Positions 21,357 through 32,758 of a stretch of 49,763 bases of DNA are shown here, in pieces. The notes beneath the pieces were generated by a model that was not told where the DNA came from, did no database searches, and worked only from the letters and a program-made list of their open reading frames with translations. The stretch is taken from assembly GCA_002261195.1 (NCBI GenBank), contig MVBO01000109.1, forward strand, positions 1-49,763. Direction: 5' to 3'. A program made the translations under genes and the position numbers. Source of the DNA: Bifiguratus adelaidae (lineage: Eukaryota > Mucoromycota > Endogonomycetes > Endogonales). The stretch's first letter is position 1, and each line of letters begins with the position of its first letter.

Positions 21357-23681
21357 TTAGAAACGTTCCAAGAGGACAACAAGGGGACTAACGTAGATGC
21401 TTGGCTGTGTTTGTGGTAAAGGTTGGTGTTGAAAAGTGTTAAATGCATAAAATGGCCTTATACGGTTGGATGTCCGTGGTTGAGGTTGATGTGACAGGCG
21501 GGGTGATTGTGAGAAGACCTGAGGTCGACGTGGAGAAGGGAGTGGAGGTGGAAGCGCAGTGTCAGTTAAAGAGTTCCGACTTACTGGATTCGAAGTGGCG
21601 TCTCGGTGAAGAGTGTTGGGATTTCGATCACGGGTAGTGGAGGATTGAGCGACCGAGAATTGTCGTATTGCTAGGGGCGGAAGCAGTTAGTGACATGTTG
21701 CGATCGGCTTCTCAAACAGCTTACCTCGATTAATTTTGCGGACAAGTTTTGTTCTGACTGGGTATGCTGATTCAATTTCGGAGCCGCTATCGGATGAATC
21801 TAATAGCTGCGATCTAACGATGTGAGATGCTTCATGAGATGCTTCGTAGGTGACTGACGAAACAGCGCCGGAATCTGGATCCAGGAAAGATCGGCTATTG
21901 TAAGGTTCGACCGAGGTTTCAGCCGCCAATGATGCGCTTGGTGGAGCGAAGAGACTTGACGAGACCGCGTTATCGATGTCGCCACCTTCAAGGTAGCGGC
22001 GGCGATGGCGCTCCCCGTCGGCTAGACCGAAAAATACCATTGTGATTTCTGGACTGGCACTGACTGAAGTATCCGCGGAATGTGGCGGGTCGGGGCAAAG
22101 ATCATTATGGCGTACTACATGCTGAAGACAAGTCCTGCAACATACTTGCCACCTAACGGGTACGCTTACGCGGCCATCACAAAGAGCAATGACTTGAGCA
22201 ATCTCCATTCCGAAACCGGTGTAAGGGCGGCAACAGTGATAACAGAGTCGAGCAGGCTCAGAAAGTAATCTATTGAGATGTGGCGGATAGGCTGGAGATG
22301 CTTTGAAGTCATTCGAGGATGAATGCCACCGCTGATCACTCGAGCGTAGTGCCTGTCTCCTGCTCAATTCCTGTAGGGATATGATGCCGCGCTTCGTCTG
22401 CTCTCTCCAGGGCATGCCCTCAGATGTTATCTCGGCCATATCGTCCTCCACATCCGGCGAGTGCTTGCAAGGGACATCATTGATAATGCTTAGGGAAATG
22501 ATGCCACTGATGAAAGTCAAATTCTCATTCTCCTCGATGAGAAGAGTACGTAGGCTACCACCACGCTCCGGGCTTAACAGGATGAGACTTCCAGGAAAAT
22601 ATTTGAGCTGATTTCTCCGGACATCCAATTTTCGTAGCTTCGTTAGGCTACCGATAGACCACGGCAATTGCTTCAATCCATTTTGTACAACGCCGAACTT
22701 GATGAGGTTAACGAGATTGCCAAGTTCGTCGGGCAGGATTTCAATGCGATTGTCGTTCAAATTGAACCATTCCAAGGATCCACAAAGGGAGGAAATGGTC
22801 GTAGGAAGATGGGTGATGAGATTGATTGCTAGATTGAACCTTTTGAGACGGACAAGCAGACCTATCTCGTCTGGTATTGAGGTGATGCGGTTGGTGTGAA
22901 GATCGAGATTGACAAGTTGACTTAGGCGAGTACATAACATCTTTGGAATCGAATCGATTGCATTACCTGACATCAGGAGATGCTGAAGCTGAGTCAGTTC
23001 ACAGATACTGTCGGGCACATGGTCGAACGCGTTGAATGATATATTCAAGCTTGCTAGCGACTGTAGCTCCTTGAGCTCGCTGGGAAGTTTGATAGCGAGT
23101 TTTTGTGCAATAAGAGAATTCTTAGTTTTCGTAATGCAAGAATCGAAAGTGGTAGTTCTAAAGAGAAAACGAGTCTCAGCAACCTTATGATCCCAGTCTA
23201 TCGCCAAGAAACTTACCAATGATACCACATCGCGCCAAGTCGAGCCCTTCGAGTCCTTTTAGCGTTGCCAACTCCTTTCCGAGCACAATTCCGGAACAGC
23301 CAGCCAAACCAAGCCATTTAAGCTTCGTCAATTGCGATATTTCTGGAGGCAAGCTTGTGATTGGGTTGTTGCTGAGGCTGAGCCTGGTCAATTGCTTAAG
23401 AGAACACACGGGTTACGGAAATTCTTGAAAGAGATTGTCTTTTAACGAAAGTTCGCTAAGGTTCGTAAGATGTCGGATGGATTTAGGAAGCGATGAAAGA
23501 TTATTTCGCCGGAGAATGAGTCTTTGCAGATGTCGCTAACGAAAAGGGCGCGGATTGAGGTGATGGGGTAACCTAGAAGAGATCTGAGCAAATCTTGCAG
23601 TTCCGCAAATCACATGTAGACGACTTACTCGTCGAGCCCTTGGTCTTCGAAGGTGAGCTCCTTTGCTTGTTCATTGCCCAT
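21357..23681 (-). pseudogene. Leucine-rich-repeat protein gene with nonsense codon and frameshift
   Basis: Starts MGNEQAKELTFEDQGLDE at 23681. About ten 22-24-residue repeats follow the pattern NxLxxLPxxIxxLxxLxxLxLxxN, then a low-complexity Ser-rich region and a Cys-rich module (CYHCCRPYTGFG ... CCRTCLQH), a zinc-binding tail seen in fungal LRR proteins. Two lesions interrupt it. An in-frame TAA (23413-23415) sits between DNLFQEFP and PVCSLKQLTRLSLSNN, exactly where one residue of a repeat should be. At 23082-23084 one base is missing: NSLSNFP and the following SELKELQSLASLNISFN fit the repeat perfectly only if a base is added after CC. Frames outside these points are clean. A 39-nt intron could bypass the TAA but would delete half a repeat. 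The last exons are uncertain: a GTAAGC...CTAAC...TAG intron near 21690-21740 suggests continuation to the TAA at 21357; otherwise the frame ends at 21687. Confidence 0.75.
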
Positions 23682-24299
23682 CTCTAAGATGTGTCCCCCA
23701 ATTGCATTGCTTGATGTTAACGGCCGTAACCAAGAGTGTTCAGCCAGTGTCAGTGAACTAGGCTATATTGCGCCAGATGTCCGAAATCTTTAACCACCCT
23801 GCAAGTTGTCGCAAAGGGATGCACAAAGGGGGTTTGTGGGTGAAATTGTTGAACTTTTTGTCTCCCGACAGCAAAGAAAAGAAAGGATGCGATGCAAGAG
23901 CCACCTATTTTGGACAATTGCCACCATTTGGAACGGCACTTCCATATTGAAAGGTTTTATTACATTGTCATTGTTAATATGTATCTTGACATTACCATTG
24001 GTATTCCATAACTTCGAGATTTCAATGGCCACTTTCGCTGACCAACCAATGGCGCAGATACGAGTAACCTGGTTTCAAAGATAGCTCACATGCCTGATTC
24101 TGGCAAATCCTCAAAACCTATCCCAACTTTTTAGCCATGATCGACGTCCCTGCATAAGGGGCCGCCAGGGTACAGAAAGGGCCACAGGGATTTGCCATCT
24201 TTTGCAGGTCCAAATAGAAAGAGAGATGTAATTAGCATCATTCGTCCGACGAGAAGCAGGGAGTTGTTGCTGTAACAAAGGGAGCAATTTTGGGCTTAA
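23682..24299. other. Divergent intergenic region, LRR gene / YIH1
   Basis: 618 bp between two start codons. Several short frames on both strands lack homology or splice logic. No repeat or clear promoter motif was seen. Confidence 0.5.
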
Positions 24300-25249
24300 A
24301 TGGACGACGCTGCGCTTCAGGAGGATGAGGTGTTGGCACTCTCAGCGATATATGGTGAAGCTGCGCTCAAAAAGGACGAGTCGCAGGAGTCAACTTACAA
24401 TTTTGCGCTCAGCCTTGACGCTGATCCGGACGTAGCAAACGCATCTCACCTGACTTCCGCCCGGATCATACGGATCAGCTTCACCTTGCCTTCAAATTAT
24501 CCGTCCACTCATCCTCCTATTTACCACATATCTTCTGTCTATTGCGGCTCAATGAAGCTCACGGACGACGTTCGACAAGAGATCGACCAGCACTTTGGGA
24601 ATCTATTCGTACCCGGTAACGTCGTTCTATTTGAATGGATAGAATGGCTAAGACAATATCTCATTGAGCGAGTACCCGAAAGTCATGCGCCTGAGGTCGA
24701 ACAAGAGGTTCGCGGGAAGCGGGCGCAAGATGGGGAGGATACGCAAGTCGATAATGGACACGAAGTCGCTCAACCTGCTCCTCCGAAATCCAATCTGAAA
24801 TGTCCAGAGATCATATCTTCCACTGAGCCCATTGTCGATCGCAAGTCAGTTTTTGTAGCTCATGTTGCCCGAGTTACATCACAGGAGCAAGTCAACATCG
24901 TCATCGAAACGCTCTATCAAAACAAAAAGATTGCAAAAGCGACCCACAATATTCGTGCCTGGCGGTTTCGCACTTCAACCGGTGGTATACATCAGGATAA
25001 TGACGATGATGGCGAAACAGCTGCTGGAGGTAAGACGTCAAACAAGCAAAATTAAGCTCCTTATTGACTCGAATACATTTGACAGGTAGACTCTTGCATC
25101 TACTTCAAATACTAGAGGTGGAAAATGTCCTGGTGGTGGTTACACGGTGGTACGGGGGAATACTCTTGGGTGCGGATCGCTTCAAGCATATCAATAACTG
25201 TGCGCGCTCGCTACTGGCCGAAGCAGGATTCATTAAAGGTGGCCATTGA
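24300..25249 (+). CDS. YIH1: IMPACT/Yih1 homologue, inhibitor of Gcn1-Gcn2 signalling
   Basis: Two exons (24300-25029, 25086-25249) give 297 residues. Residues 1-125 form an RWD domain (EDEVLALSAIYGEA at the start, LPSNYPSTHPPIY in the middle), the module that binds Gcn1. A charged linker of about 50 residues follows. The C-terminal ancient domain (UPF0029/IMPACT) runs from about 175: DRKSVFVAHVARVTSQEQV, ATHNIRAWRF, then LEVENVLVVVTRWYGGILLG and DRFKHINNCAR at the end. In yeast and mammals this protein competes with Gcn2 for Gcn1 and dampens eIF2alpha phosphorylation on amino-acid starvation. The acidic HQDNDDDGETAAGG segment before the intron matches the loop seen in homologues. Its stop is 64 bp from the stop of the convergent raptor gene. 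Confidence 0.95.
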
Positions 25250-25313
25250 CCACCGGTAAAACTGATATACAATGCCGGCCTATCCATCCTCACACTCCAT
25301 AACCTATCTACAT

Positions 25314-28300
25314 CTAGATCGCACTCAAATCCACCGGTTTGTCATGACTGTTGGCGAAAGTGATCGATGAGTCAGCGCCAGCATATATCATTTGCATATT
25401 GTACGGGTGAAAGGCAATTGAGTTTATATCGGCTGACCGTTGACCGAAGATTCCACCGGGTGCCTTGTTAGAAGTCACAACGTTTCCAGTGTTCAAATCG
25501 AACAACTTGACACTATGATGGATAGAGCCACTGTAGAATGATGTTAGCTTTTGCTTGTAAAATCGTCCCCGCATGTAAGAAAAAGACATACGTTGCAAAA
25601 AATGGCAGGTTATCGTGAAGAGCAAAGGCTGTGAGTTCTGACGGTTGCGCAATATCCAGCGTACTGACTGTTTTCGGAAAGCGTTGATCCCAATATTTGA
25701 CTTTACCGTCGTCGCTGCGCGAAGAGTATCGGTTCAGGTCCAATACAATCTTATCCACATTTACTTTACCTTGCGCTAAGTAGCTCTCGACGGCCACCGG
25801 CCTGCATCCTCACATCGACGATCCAACCGCTGTGCTCCTCAAAGGTGGTGACAATGCTACACGCCGTTATTAGCATGCATATATTCGACCCTCTAAACCT
25901 ACCTGTTATTGGGAGGCAACCGCTTGTCAAACTTCTTGATGATTCCGTTCCCAAATCCCGCGAAGAAAATGTTTCCCTTATCGCTCGTTAGTGAGGTAAC
26001 GCAAGTCCTCAACATGGTCGGAAAGGTCTATTGGTTCAGAAATAAGCAATATGTTGAGTGGTTGGTCTGCAATCACGTACATAGGCACACGTTTCCCTGG
26101 AGGCGTCCCAAATGCTGATCTGCCTGTTGTCGCCCCCGACAATTAGATGGCCGGGCCCTTGTTGCCATTCACATTTCAAGCCAGCTTGACGACTGCTCTT
26201 TTCCAAGTAGGTCAACCCTCGCCAGGACGAGATCATGTTGACGTTCTCGTCTTGATATTGCTGATAGAGTCGTATGAGGAAATCATCTAGCAATTTCGTA
26301 AATCACTGATACTTCTGAGAAATTTACACGCAACACGTACCAGTCGCTACAAGCAGTATACCAAAGTCGTTTTCGTTGATTAACTGGAGCGAGATGATGC
26401 TGAAATCTTGCGGGATGCGAAGTGGGAACCGATTTATAGCCGTAGCCTCGTCCCAATCGTAAACCCTATTGGCAACCGTTAGTCCGTCTACCCTCGGGTT
26501 GGTATCATCGGGCTTACGTGACGCGATTGTACTGATCAGTCCAAAGTACGTGTGGATCGAAAGCGTGGAAGACGATGTGTTCTACTTGACCATCATGGGG
26601 CATTGCAGCCGTGGTACCCTCCCATGCCAACTGCCGGTCATACACCAATTGTGCTCGTTCTTGAGCGGCGCTTATCAGTTCCGCATTGCGCTTTCTTCGA
26701 TATATCTTTGCATTGAACGTCTCGCTTCCCGGTTCCTCGGCTTCAGTCTGGGCACCATGAATGGTCATCACGCTAGTTCCGCAGATTCACGACTGCTAGA
26801 CTTACTTTCATTTGTGGTTGCCTGAAGAACTGGGATTTCCTTTCCCACAGAGTGGACTTCAAAGGTAAGGGGATAAAATCGTCGACATCACTCTTGATGG
26901 AATCGGTCTCTATGTTGCCATTTTCACTTGTTCCGAGCGACGCGTTGCTTGATGTACCATCCAGCAAAACATTCTGATGAGATGCGTGTCCGTTAAGCGT
27001 GTCTTCTGAAGGCTCCATCAACGGAACCCCATTCGGAGGTGTGACTGGACGAGATGACGCCTTTGGAGGCTTCAGATGCAACAGATTGGTGGCGAGTTCC
27101 CCATATGTTGTCGTCATTAAGGTGGTATAATTGACATGATCGACAACATTGCGCGCCAATTTGCGCACTTCCTCGTCCGGATCGACCGAAAGAATGAGCA
27201 ACGTCTTCCAGATCCAGACGTAATCGGCCACTTGCGACGCTGTCTGAGATGTAGTTGCAGGTACTCGGTCCTCTGCCGGAGTCCAAATTCCGTCTTCTTG
27301 GGCAACTTCGTAAGCTGCCATAGCAAAACTCTGGGATTGCGACGTAACACAAATGGAAAGAGCGCAGACGAGCTCCTGTCTGACTGTTGGAGAGCCATCA
27401 GAGCTCATTTTGAGCAACATGATGCACAAATTTAGTTGAACATTGGCGATATGTTCTGGTGGGTTGTCGTCAGCTTGAAGTAGTAAGCCTAGAGCATAGA
27501 CAGCAGCAGCGCGTACATCTGCCACATCATCATCAAGTAAGGGGTATAAGCGCTCATGAGCTTGGGAATCAATGGTCGAATCTCGAGCTTGTGGGAAATC
27601 ATTCCAAAGCTCTCCTAGACATAAGCAGACCCATTGGCGGAGTAATGGCGAAGGATCCGAGGCATGCGCAAGACAGTATGAGATGACTCGGGCTTCAAAA
27701 CAGCCTTGTTGACCTGGTGGAAAGTTGTGGCAAAGTGTTGACAGGTTGAAAGCGCAGGTAGCTCGATGCTCGGATATATGAGGAATGGCATTAATGGGGG
27801 TACCTGGCGTAAGGATGGTGATGAAATATGCGTAAGCGTTATCTTTGATGAGATCTGATCTCACACTGTCATCCACTGCCAATATCCTGGCCCAGATAAA
27901 TGCAAGAACAGGTCGCAGCTCTGCAGCTGGGCTTTGCAGCAGTCTCAAGACGTAGGGAAATATTCCCACCATAAGTGCTGCGTGGACGGCTTTGGGACCG
28001 AGATCCATAAATCGACTCAGGAGCATGAGAGCACGCAATCGATGCACTTGACTGAGCAGTACCTGTAAAATGACTGGCAGCTGCATGGGTATCTCGTCCA
28101 AATCCTTCGCCGTCCTCAGCCAGACATCGAAAGCCGTGAGTTGATCCGCAAAGAAGGTAGACGACTCGTAAACACCGGTCCACACAATATCCTTGCCACC
28201 GTCAACATCTTTCAGGTGGTGGTTCTCGAAATACTCCATTAACTTTGGAGCTTGCGAAGCAGCTCGATCGACTGCGAGATCCCATGCCTTCCACATTGGA

Positions 28301-29534
28301 TGGTCGCGTGTCGAAGGCAATTCTGGAATCGACATTGGGTGTAGTTTGTAGGTGCTGAGGATACGTTCTGCAAGAAAAAAGTTTCGGAAAAGGGAAGCAA
28401 CAACCAGATCTTGCCGGAAAAGTCGCTTGAAACGCTCTGGGTTTTTGTGCAAAATAGACCATGCAATCGTGTCCGTCACGGTGGTGAAAATCCAGTTCAT
28501 TTCGCCTCTGGGTGATCTCCGATCTCCAAGCGTCCCCGGGAATTGTGGCATGAGCGTGCGATCGACTTGTTTACCGAGAAATCGTTCGTTTTGGATGCAA
28601 AACCACCACATGGCCATAGGCACAGGATTAGACAAGCAAGCACTGAACACATCTGCCGGTAATTTTGGGTCCATAGGCAGAGATTCACCTGGTCCGCAAG
28701 CGGCCAGTTGAAAATTTTCCTCGTTGAAGTTGGCTGGAAAAGAATGGTGATGCAGATTGCGTTCATTCGTGTTCGCCTCTTGCCTGGCTTGATTAGCCAG
28801 CTTAATAAAGGTATTGACAATATTGCCTGCCGACGAGCAGTCCCAGACGTACACAACGGGTGATCCTATCCATGATTGCAATTCCAACAACGATACCGGT
28901 ATATACTGCGTATACTGCTTGTTAAAGACCCATATCTCACCACTAGCCGTTGGTTTCGGCACACCGTGGCCATTGTAGTGAAAGAGAAGCCGCTCGTCTT
29001 TCGAACTCTTCCGAACTGAAACCGTCAACCGCTTAAAGTCTTCAATGTAAGGATCTAACAATGTCTTAAAGTTCTCGTCGCGCCGACTGATAAACTCTTG
29101 GTATTGACGAAGCAGAGAACGACCGATGCTCTCAATCGCTTTTGTCGGCTTCATCGTCGTGGGATCCAGCCAGCACTCTAGTTTCGCACAAGGTGACGTT
29201 TTGTAAACGTCTGGAGGATCGACCCCAAGGTTCAGACAAAGAACCAAGTAACCTGTGATTCTCTCGTCAGTCTCTGCGTTTCCTGCACTGCTCGAGTCCC
29301 TACCTCGTGAAGTCCTTTGCTTGACCCTCTGACGCTGCATACAATCTGTTAGCAGTACATCCTCACGGGTTGTCACCTCCTTACCCATTCAACAGGTTCC
29401 GCGGGACGTTGCTCCTCCTTCTCCAATGTAGCAAGCTTATCCACATAGTATAGCTGCATAGAGGCTGCAAGCATACTTGGTGGCCTCTCTTTGATGCCAT
29501 GCCGTGGCTCAGCGAGTACCTCGCCGTCCTCCAT
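25314..29534 (-). CDS. KOG1: Raptor/Kog1, TORC1 scaffold subunit
   Basis: Recruits substrates to TOR kinase complex 1. The start MEDGEVLAEPRHGIKERPPS at 29534 is followed by two short introns and then the raptor N-terminal conserved (caspase-like) domain: LVLCLNLGVDPPDVYKTSPC, LLFHYNGHGVPKPT, EIWVFNKQYTQYIPVSL, VYVWDCSSAGNIV. HEAT-like repeats follow (LPVILQVLLSQVHRLRALMLL, GIFPYVLRLLQSPAAELRP, DPSPLLRQWVCLCLGELW). After a variable linker rich in Ser/Thr/Asn there is a C-terminal WD40 propeller spread over many small exons between about 25314 and 26770 (DNRQISIWDASRETCAYV, HSGWIVDVRM, SVKLFDLNTGNVV). Length is roughly 1,240 residues. Its ATG lies only 36 bp from the stop of the ELO gene upstream, so the promoter must overlap the ELO 3' end. 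Confidence 0.96.
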
Positions 29535-29570
29535 GGCGTCAAGATGCAACTACGCTGTCAATGTGTGATA

Positions 29571-30484
29571 TTATTGCTTTGCATACGCGCGTGAAAAGAA
29601 GCGCAGAAAAAGTACAAGAAAGCTGCCATTGACGACCATGGAGAAGTAGAACACCCACATGGATGAAGAGCATGGCTGTTGAACCCAGGAAGTATGGTAT
29701 AAAAGATAGGGTACAGAGAGGAGGAAGGATATGGTGAATTGGATGATCTGGATGGTGGTAACGTATCGCTTGAACCAGACACGTTTGCCAATGGAGGCGC
29801 AAAAGTAGTACCAGTACATGAGCACATGCACAAAGCAATTGGCAATCATGCCGAGACTAGGACTTGTTAGCTACCTTGATCCTCTAGAACCCAACTTACC
29901 CTGAATAGACATTGGCACCCTTGAGCCAGGACCATACCATCAACATGACGATAGCGTGGTGATACCAGTGGAGGAAGATGAGAGGGCGCTGTCGAAGTGT
30001 AAGCGCGATATCCACGGTCTGGTCCGATTACACTTACCCGCTTCAAAATGAGAATCACTGTATCCGCAAGCTCGAGGTACTTTGAGATGTAATACAGGTA
30101 CATGGTCCAGAACAGCCATCCTTGCGTCGGTGTCTTCTGCAGACAAAAGAGGGCTTGAACGCTTTGATGGGCCTTTTATTCCGAATAAGCAACTTGTTTC
30201 GATGCGAGACTTGATCTCACCTTATAATTTTGGATCACACCATAGACACCGGCGCAGGTCATGAACGCGCTCAACGCACATACGAGAAGGTTATAGGCCG
30301 GACAGATATGTTTCATGATACGTGGCGGTTTTCGGTCCCGCATCCAAACCTTCAATAGCACGATCGTCGTGAAATAGAGCGTCCATGTGGTGAAAATGTG
30401 TCGTGGTTCAGAGAGCGGCAGGGTCGAGGTCCATTGAAAGGTACTAGGGTGAAGCAGAGCGTCTTGCGTGGTGTTTCGAAACAT
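29571..30484 (-). CDS. ELO-family very-long-chain fatty acid elongase (3-ketoacyl-CoA synthase)
   Basis: ER membrane condensing enzyme that adds malonyl-CoA-derived two-carbon units to acyl-CoA. Four exons (complement of 30221-30484, 30038-30136, 29900-29988, 29571-29856) give 245 residues, at the short end for the family (about 270-340). Several hydrophobic segments are present. Family landmarks are YYISKYLELADTVILILKR, then the catalytic histidine box HWYHH at 128-132, and MIANCFVHVLMYWYYFCAS. The C-terminus RAYAKQ has no obvious dilysine ER-retrieval signal. Chain-length specificity (yeast ELO1/2/3 type or polyunsaturated type) cannot be decided. A TATATAT lies about 32 bp upstream of the ATG (30516-30522). 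The stop codon is 36 bp from the raptor start codon. Confidence 0.93.
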
Positions 30485-30515
30485 GGCATGAGGGTTTTAC
30501 ACGCGGCCGGGGCCA

Positions 30516-30522
30516 TATATAT
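30516..30522 (-). promoter_or_regulatory. Possible TATA box of the ELO gene
   Basis: TATATAT lies 32 bp upstream of the ATG at 30484. If it is functional the 5' untranslated region would be very short; a start site further downstream in the gene is unlikely because the N-terminus is already short. Confidence 0.3.
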
Positions 30523-30720
30523 GGTAAGCATACCCGCGTACAAAACGGGAGTGTGACCATTGGTACACAATACCCCTTTCTTTGTGTTAGAGAAGTCTCT
30601 GATTTGCATACTGGTAGTTCAGGACCAGGGATTCTTTTTACTCTTCATTATAAGACCATAGACTATACAAGGATCTTTTGGCGTTCAACACAGACGACAG
30701 ACAGTGAAAGAGGACCAGTT

Positions 30721-32717
30721 TCAGTCCTCACCAACGATTTTGTTCACCTCCACTTTCGTGTCCTTCCAATAATCGTAATTCTGATTAGTAGGAAAGCATG
30801 ACGCGTTGAGTAAAGAAATCCGGGCATGTGATGAAGCTTACCGTCTGGCACCAATCTCGGTGGATTTTGGCGTATTCTATGAGCATGTCGCGCAAGTCTT
30901 GTATCTTTTGTCTCTGGAAACGATCCAAGTCCTGCTGGGTGTTGACTGATATTGACTTTATATCCTGTGACAAGATTTCTAACGCTTCTTCGAGCTACGA
31001 GTGCAGAAGATGAGGCTTGCGGTCACTGAGGGTTACCCTTGGCTTGTTTCACTTACGTGTGTAATGGAATCCTTGGTTTTACCCAGTTGATTACGACGTG
31101 TAGCCTCTGGATCCACATCAATGATGCCCTGGATAGTATGACTCATGGCAGTGAATATCTTTGTGGGAGCACTCCACCGTTTGCCCCGTCGCTTGGTAAG
31201 GTTTGCCGTATGAGTGACTTTGTAGGGATTATTGTTGTTGACCGCAGGGCTGGTTATGTCAGAATTGTATCCCTCCGCTTGATTCTCCTCCTCCGACTCG
31301 GGCGTTCCGTTGCTTTCGCGCTGTTCAGTATTGTCAGGGTTGGTAAGTGATGGCGATTGATGATTCGTAGTGTTGTCTTGGCCCAGCACCCGGCTACGGC
31401 TAAGAGCTTCATCCAACCGCCTTGCTTCGTTTTCAACTCTTTGCAAACCCGCATAACTTGTTCGTTTCTGCTCGAGTGTATCCTCCACGAGCTCGAGCTG
31501 AGCTTGCTTAAGATATCTATACTTTAGCACCGCCTTGATGACCGATGAATACTGCACGTATTCTTGGATCGGCTCAGCTACATTAGCCTCAAGTGCGTTG
31601 ATCTAGAGTCGTAAAAAATGAGTGTTATATCATGGACTGTGGATGACATACCATCTTTCCGGTTTCGGTGTAGACGCAATCCACAGCTTGTCCAACGCGT
31701 TCAATCGCATTGGCGAGCTTGTCCGTCTCATTCAAGCTAAATGCATTGTATACGGCGCCGAGCTCTGCGTAATCATTGGCATAATCTGCAGCGTAACGGT
31801 GAGCCAACAGATGTCACTTGCAGAATTGCTTCCTGCCACCACATACCACCAAGCCTCCGCATAATCTTCTTTTGTGCCTTCTCGACGCCATTGGACATTT
31901 GATTGCTGAATTTGTTCGTAAACACCTCGGAATCAGTAAACCGCATATCGGGATTTCGCAACGTTTGAGTAGAGCTGGGTATCGGAATCGTGGAGTTGGA
32001 CGACGTCTGCGTGGGTGACGACTGCGCACCCACTGAACTTTCGCCGCTGATATGTGTCAGGTGCAACGGATGTTTTGGCAGACTGTTCAATGGAGGTGAA
32101 TTGGCAATCTCCGACTTACAGCGTCATCAGCCACGAGCATAGGAATATGTTTCATGTCAACTAACCCAAGTGGTTCCAGGCTCCAGAAAACGGTGAAAGA
32201 CGTGTTCGTGCCCTAATTCCGGATGCTTGGCCATCCTATTCAAGAACCTCTGCAACATCCGTTTTCGCTTCTCAATCATGACTGGATCATCCTTGACACG
32301 ATTCTGCATGGTCGCATAGTCCGCTGATGATGTCCTAGGTCAACACTAGCTACCTTGGTTGCCTTGCGACTTACTTAGAGAGTGTTTCTCCGGAATAGGC
32401 GGTATTATCAAGGTGGGGTGTAAGCGACATAGTGCTTTCCGAAGCGACTCAAACTCTGAGTATCTCCGCTTGACTTCCGTTGTCTATGCATGAGCTGTGA
32501 ACAAACCAAGCCAAAATGCATCGCCAAGACTGTCCAGACTTACTCCATAGGCTATCACGTAGACCACATAAGAAGCACTATTCACACTATCAGATTGCTT
32601 CTGAGCACCCTTGATGACAAAAGGGCCTTCCCGCTGTATCAAAACGCGGTCAATCTGACAGTTGCAGGTAGGCTTGACGACCTGCTCTTCACTGTTCCAA
32701 TCTGGCACTGTCGCCAT
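30721..32717 (-). CDS. SNX41: Sorting nexin of the Snx41/Atg20 type (PX-BAR)
   Basis: Membrane-binding sorting nexin for endosome-to-Golgi retrieval and selective autophagy, normally partnered with Snx4/Atg24. The PX domain is split over the first exons: [16 protein letters not shown] and [13 protein letters not shown], then [13 protein letters not shown] and [13 protein letters not shown], the phosphoinositide-3-phosphate contact loops. A Ser-rich linker follows. The C-terminal BAR/Vps5-like coiled coil includes [40 protein letters not shown], a charged insert of about 90 residues ([17 protein letters not shown]), and the final helix [20 protein letters not shown]. The last intron (near 30780-30835) leads to the ending [19 protein letters not shown] and the stop at 30721. 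Length is about 500 residues. The start at 32717 is 41 bp from the stop of the nucleoporin gene upstream; an additional N-terminal exon is possible. Confidence 0.85.
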
Positions 32718-32758
32718 AACGAAGCAAGCGTCAAATTCCGCGAGTCACACATTTATGT

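Noticed and set aside
23394-23415. A 22-nt intron (GTAACC...TTAAG) removing the TAA in the LRR gene
   Set aside because: It is too short for any intron in this window, and splicing it leaves the downstream repeat out of frame.
29539-29849. Other-frame open frames over the ELO last exon
   Set aside because: They are shadow frames; only the frame ending RAYAKQ carries the ELO family sequence.
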